In this document: positions 62,252 to 64,000 of the stretch, piece after piece
How positions within the stretch are numbered: position 1 is the first letter of the stretch
Layout: every line of letters starts with the position of its first letter
Source of the DNA: an uncultured Pelagibacteraceae bacterium
Lineage (GTDB): Bacteria > Pseudomonadota > Alphaproteobacteria > Pelagibacterales > Pelagibacteraceae
Assembly: GCA_902571955.1 (NCBI GenBank)
Contig: CACGDZ010000002.1
Coordinates: 58,710-122,709 of the forward strand
DNA length: 64,000 nucleotides
Reading direction: 5' to 3'
Made by a program: the position numbers and the translations under genes
Notes under the pieces: generated by a model
The model's input: only the letters and a program-made list of their open reading frames with translations
Told to the model about the DNA's origin: nothing
The model's database searches: none

Positions 62252-63745
62252 ATGAATTTAATAGAACACTTCGTAAACGGTAAAATAATTCCGGGATCTT
62301 CAGATAAAAAGGGAAAAGTTTTCAATCCAGCAACTGGTGAACAAGAGTCTGAGGTAAGACTTGCTTCAAGATCTGATTTAGACAGTGCTGTTGAGGCAGC
62401 AAAAAAAGCATTTGAAACTTGGTCTTTAAAACCTGCTCTACAAAGAGCTAGAATAATATTTAAATTTAAAGAATTAATTGAAAAAAATTCTGATGAATTA
62501 ACTAAGTTAATAGTTTCAGAGCATGGAAAGGTTTATGAAGATGCAAGAGGTTCTTTAACTAGAGGTCTTGAAGTAGTGGAATTTGCTTGCGGAATTCCAC
62601 ATTTATTAAAAGGTGAGTTTTCCGAAAATGTTGGCACTAATGTTGACAGTTGGTCAATGAGACAACCTTTAGGAGTTGTTGCAGGTATCACACCTTTCAA
62701 CTTTCCAGCAATGGTTCCAATGTGGATGTTTCCAATAGCAATAGCATGTGGAAATACTTTTATTCTTAAACCATCAGAAAAAGACCCATCTTGTGGTCTA
62801 AGATTGGCTGAACTTCTATCTGAGGCTGGTCTTCCAGATGGAGTGTTTAATGTAATAAATGGTGATAAAGAAGCTGTAGATGCAATTTTAGAAAATAAAG
62901 ATATTAAAGCTGTTAGTTTTGTTGGATCTACTCCTATTGCAAAATATATTTATGAAAATTCAGCTAAAAATGAAAAAAGAGTTCAAGCTTTGGGTGGAGC
63001 AAAAAATCATTTAGTTGTTATGCCAGATTGTGATTTGGATGGTGCTGTAAATGGATTAATGGGCGCTGCTTATGGTTCAGCTGGAGAAAGATGTATGGCT
63101 CAATCAGTTGCAGTTGCAGTTGGAGACATTGGAGATGAACTTGTATCAAGATTATCAAAAAAAGCTGAAGCGTTAAAAGTGGGTCCTGGAATGGATAAAA
63201 CTTCAGAAATGGGACCTTTAGTTACAAAAGAACATTTAGAAAAAGTTACAAGTTATGTTGATTTAGGTGTCAAGGAAGGTGCAAAGCTAGTGGTTGATGG
63301 AAGAGGTTTAAAACTTCAAGGTTATGAAAATGGTTTCTATATAGGTGGATGTTTATTTGATCATGTAAATAAAGATATGAGAATTTACAAAGAAGAAATA
63401 TTCGGTCCAGTTTTATCAGTTATTCGAGTAAAAACTTTTGAAGAAGCTGCAAAATTAATTAACAACCATGAGTACGGAAATGGAGTTAGTATTTATACAA
63501 GAGACGGTGATGCTGGGAGAACTTTTGCAAGTAAAATTCAAGTAGGTATGGTTGGTATTAACGTGCCAATCCCAGTTCCAATGGCATTTCATAGTTTTGG
63601 TGGTTGGAAAAGATCATTATTTGGAGATAGTGGAATGCATGGTATGGAAGGAATAAAATTTTATACTAAACTTAAAACAGTAACATCTAGATGGCCTTCA
63701 GGTGTCCGATCAAATGCGGAATTTGTTATGCCTACAATGAAATAA
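62252..63745 (+). CDS. mmsA: CoA-acylating methylmalonate-semialdehyde dehydrogenase
   Basis: A 497 aa aldehyde dehydrogenase that makes propionyl-CoA from methylmalonate semialdehyde, or acetyl-CoA from malonate semialdehyde. Family-specific features are HFVNGKIIPGSSDKKGKVFN, GVVAGITPFNFPAMVPMWMF and KPSEKDPSCGLRLAELLSEA. The catalytic Cys is in YGSAGERCMAQSVAVAVG (about 288), and PVPMAFHSFGGWKRSLFGD is at the C-terminus. It acts in valine, beta-alanine or inositol breakdown. A matching MmsB-type gene lies at 31 kb. Confidence 0.94.
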   Translation: MNLIEHFVNGKIIPGSSDKKGKVFNPATGEQESEVRLASRSDLDSAVEAAKKAFETWSLKPALQRARIIFKFKELIEKNSDELTKLIVSEHGKVYEDARGSLTRGLEVVEFACGIPHLLKGEFSENVGTNVDSWSMRQPLGVVAGITPFNFPAMVPMWMFPIAIACGNTFILKPSEKDPSCGLRLAELLSEAGLPDGVFNVINGDKEAVDAILENKDIKAVSFVGSTPIAKYIYENSAKNEKRVQALGGAKNHLVVMPDCDLDGAVNGLMGAAYGSAGERCMAQSVAVAVGDIGDELVSRLSKKAEALKVGPGMDKTSEMGPLVTKEHLEKVTSYVDLGVKEGAKLVVDGRGLKLQGYENGFYIGGCLFDHVNKDMRIYKEEIFGPVLSVIRVKTFEEAAKLINNHEYGNGVSIYTRDGDAGRTFASKIQVGMVGINVPIPVPMAFHSFGGWKRSLFGDSGMHGMEGIKFYTKLKTVTSRWPSGVRSNAEFVMPTMK

Positions 63746-63754
63746 AGGAAATAA

Positions 63755-64000
<246 letters not shown>

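Overview
The window is an AT-rich, tightly packed chromosomal segment of an alphaproteobacterium. Gene content and style point to a SAR11 (Pelagibacterales, Candidatus Pelagibacter-like) streamlined marine heterotroph. Many genes overlap by 1 to 23 nt or are a few bases apart, and intergenic gaps rarely exceed 150 bp. I see no insertion sequences, prophage, CRISPR arrays, tRNAs or rRNAs. A DMSP demethylation cluster, two TRAP uptake systems, glycolate oxidase and light-dependent DNA repair genes fit a sunlit ocean lifestyle. The assignment is an inference from gene content and composition; I could not search a database.

Layout. 1-3.5 kb: end of hemC, hemD, an MscS channel, a YggT protein and folD. 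3.5-13 kb: small membrane proteins, a haloacetate-dehalogenase-like hydrolase, a TauD-like dioxygenase, an AEC permease, and a reverse-strand set (metallo-hydrolase, PQQ-type dehydrogenase, atypical SDR). Two photolyase/cryptochrome-family genes follow; one has a DUF2256 mini-gene beside it and the other has an unusual domain order. 13-18.9 kb: PsiE, argG, IalB, aldo-keto reductase, BI-1, DUF2794, YciB, hspQ. 19-23.2 kb: cytochrome c maturation genes ccmCDEFGH. 23.2-32 kb: PagL-like protein, alpha-hydroxyacid oxidase, aminotransferase, glcDEF, a hydroxyacid dehydrogenase and a 3-hydroxyisobutyrate-dehydrogenase-type enzyme. Together these look like a region for oxidising C2/C3 hydroxyacids.

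32-44.5 kb: two TRAP systems in tandem. Each has a Tat-exported binding protein, an intra-operon terminator, then small and large permeases. The first is followed by an amidase. The second has a large permease with a coiled-coil extension of about 320 residues. An MFS carrier, a hydrolase and an orphan exported protein follow. 44.5-49.5 kb: ftsY and dapF diverge from ffh-rpsP-trmD-rplS, and the gap between them holds a strongly structured leader in front of ffh. rimM is missing from its usual place, and both ribosomal proteins carry Ala/Glu/Pro/Lys-rich tails. 49.5-58 kb: leuCDB, then dmdC-dmdB-hydrolase-dmdA. 58-64 kb: asd, sdhCDAB, mmsA and the start of mdh.

Most of the window is core metabolism. 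I did not find a clear new multi-gene system. The observations most worth following are the structured ffh leader, a 16-bp inverted repeat flanking a possible ccmC promoter, a hairpin that hides the ribosome-binding site of the first TRAP binding protein, the photolyase-like protein with permuted domain order, the histidine-free SdhD, and the coiled-coil TRAP permease.
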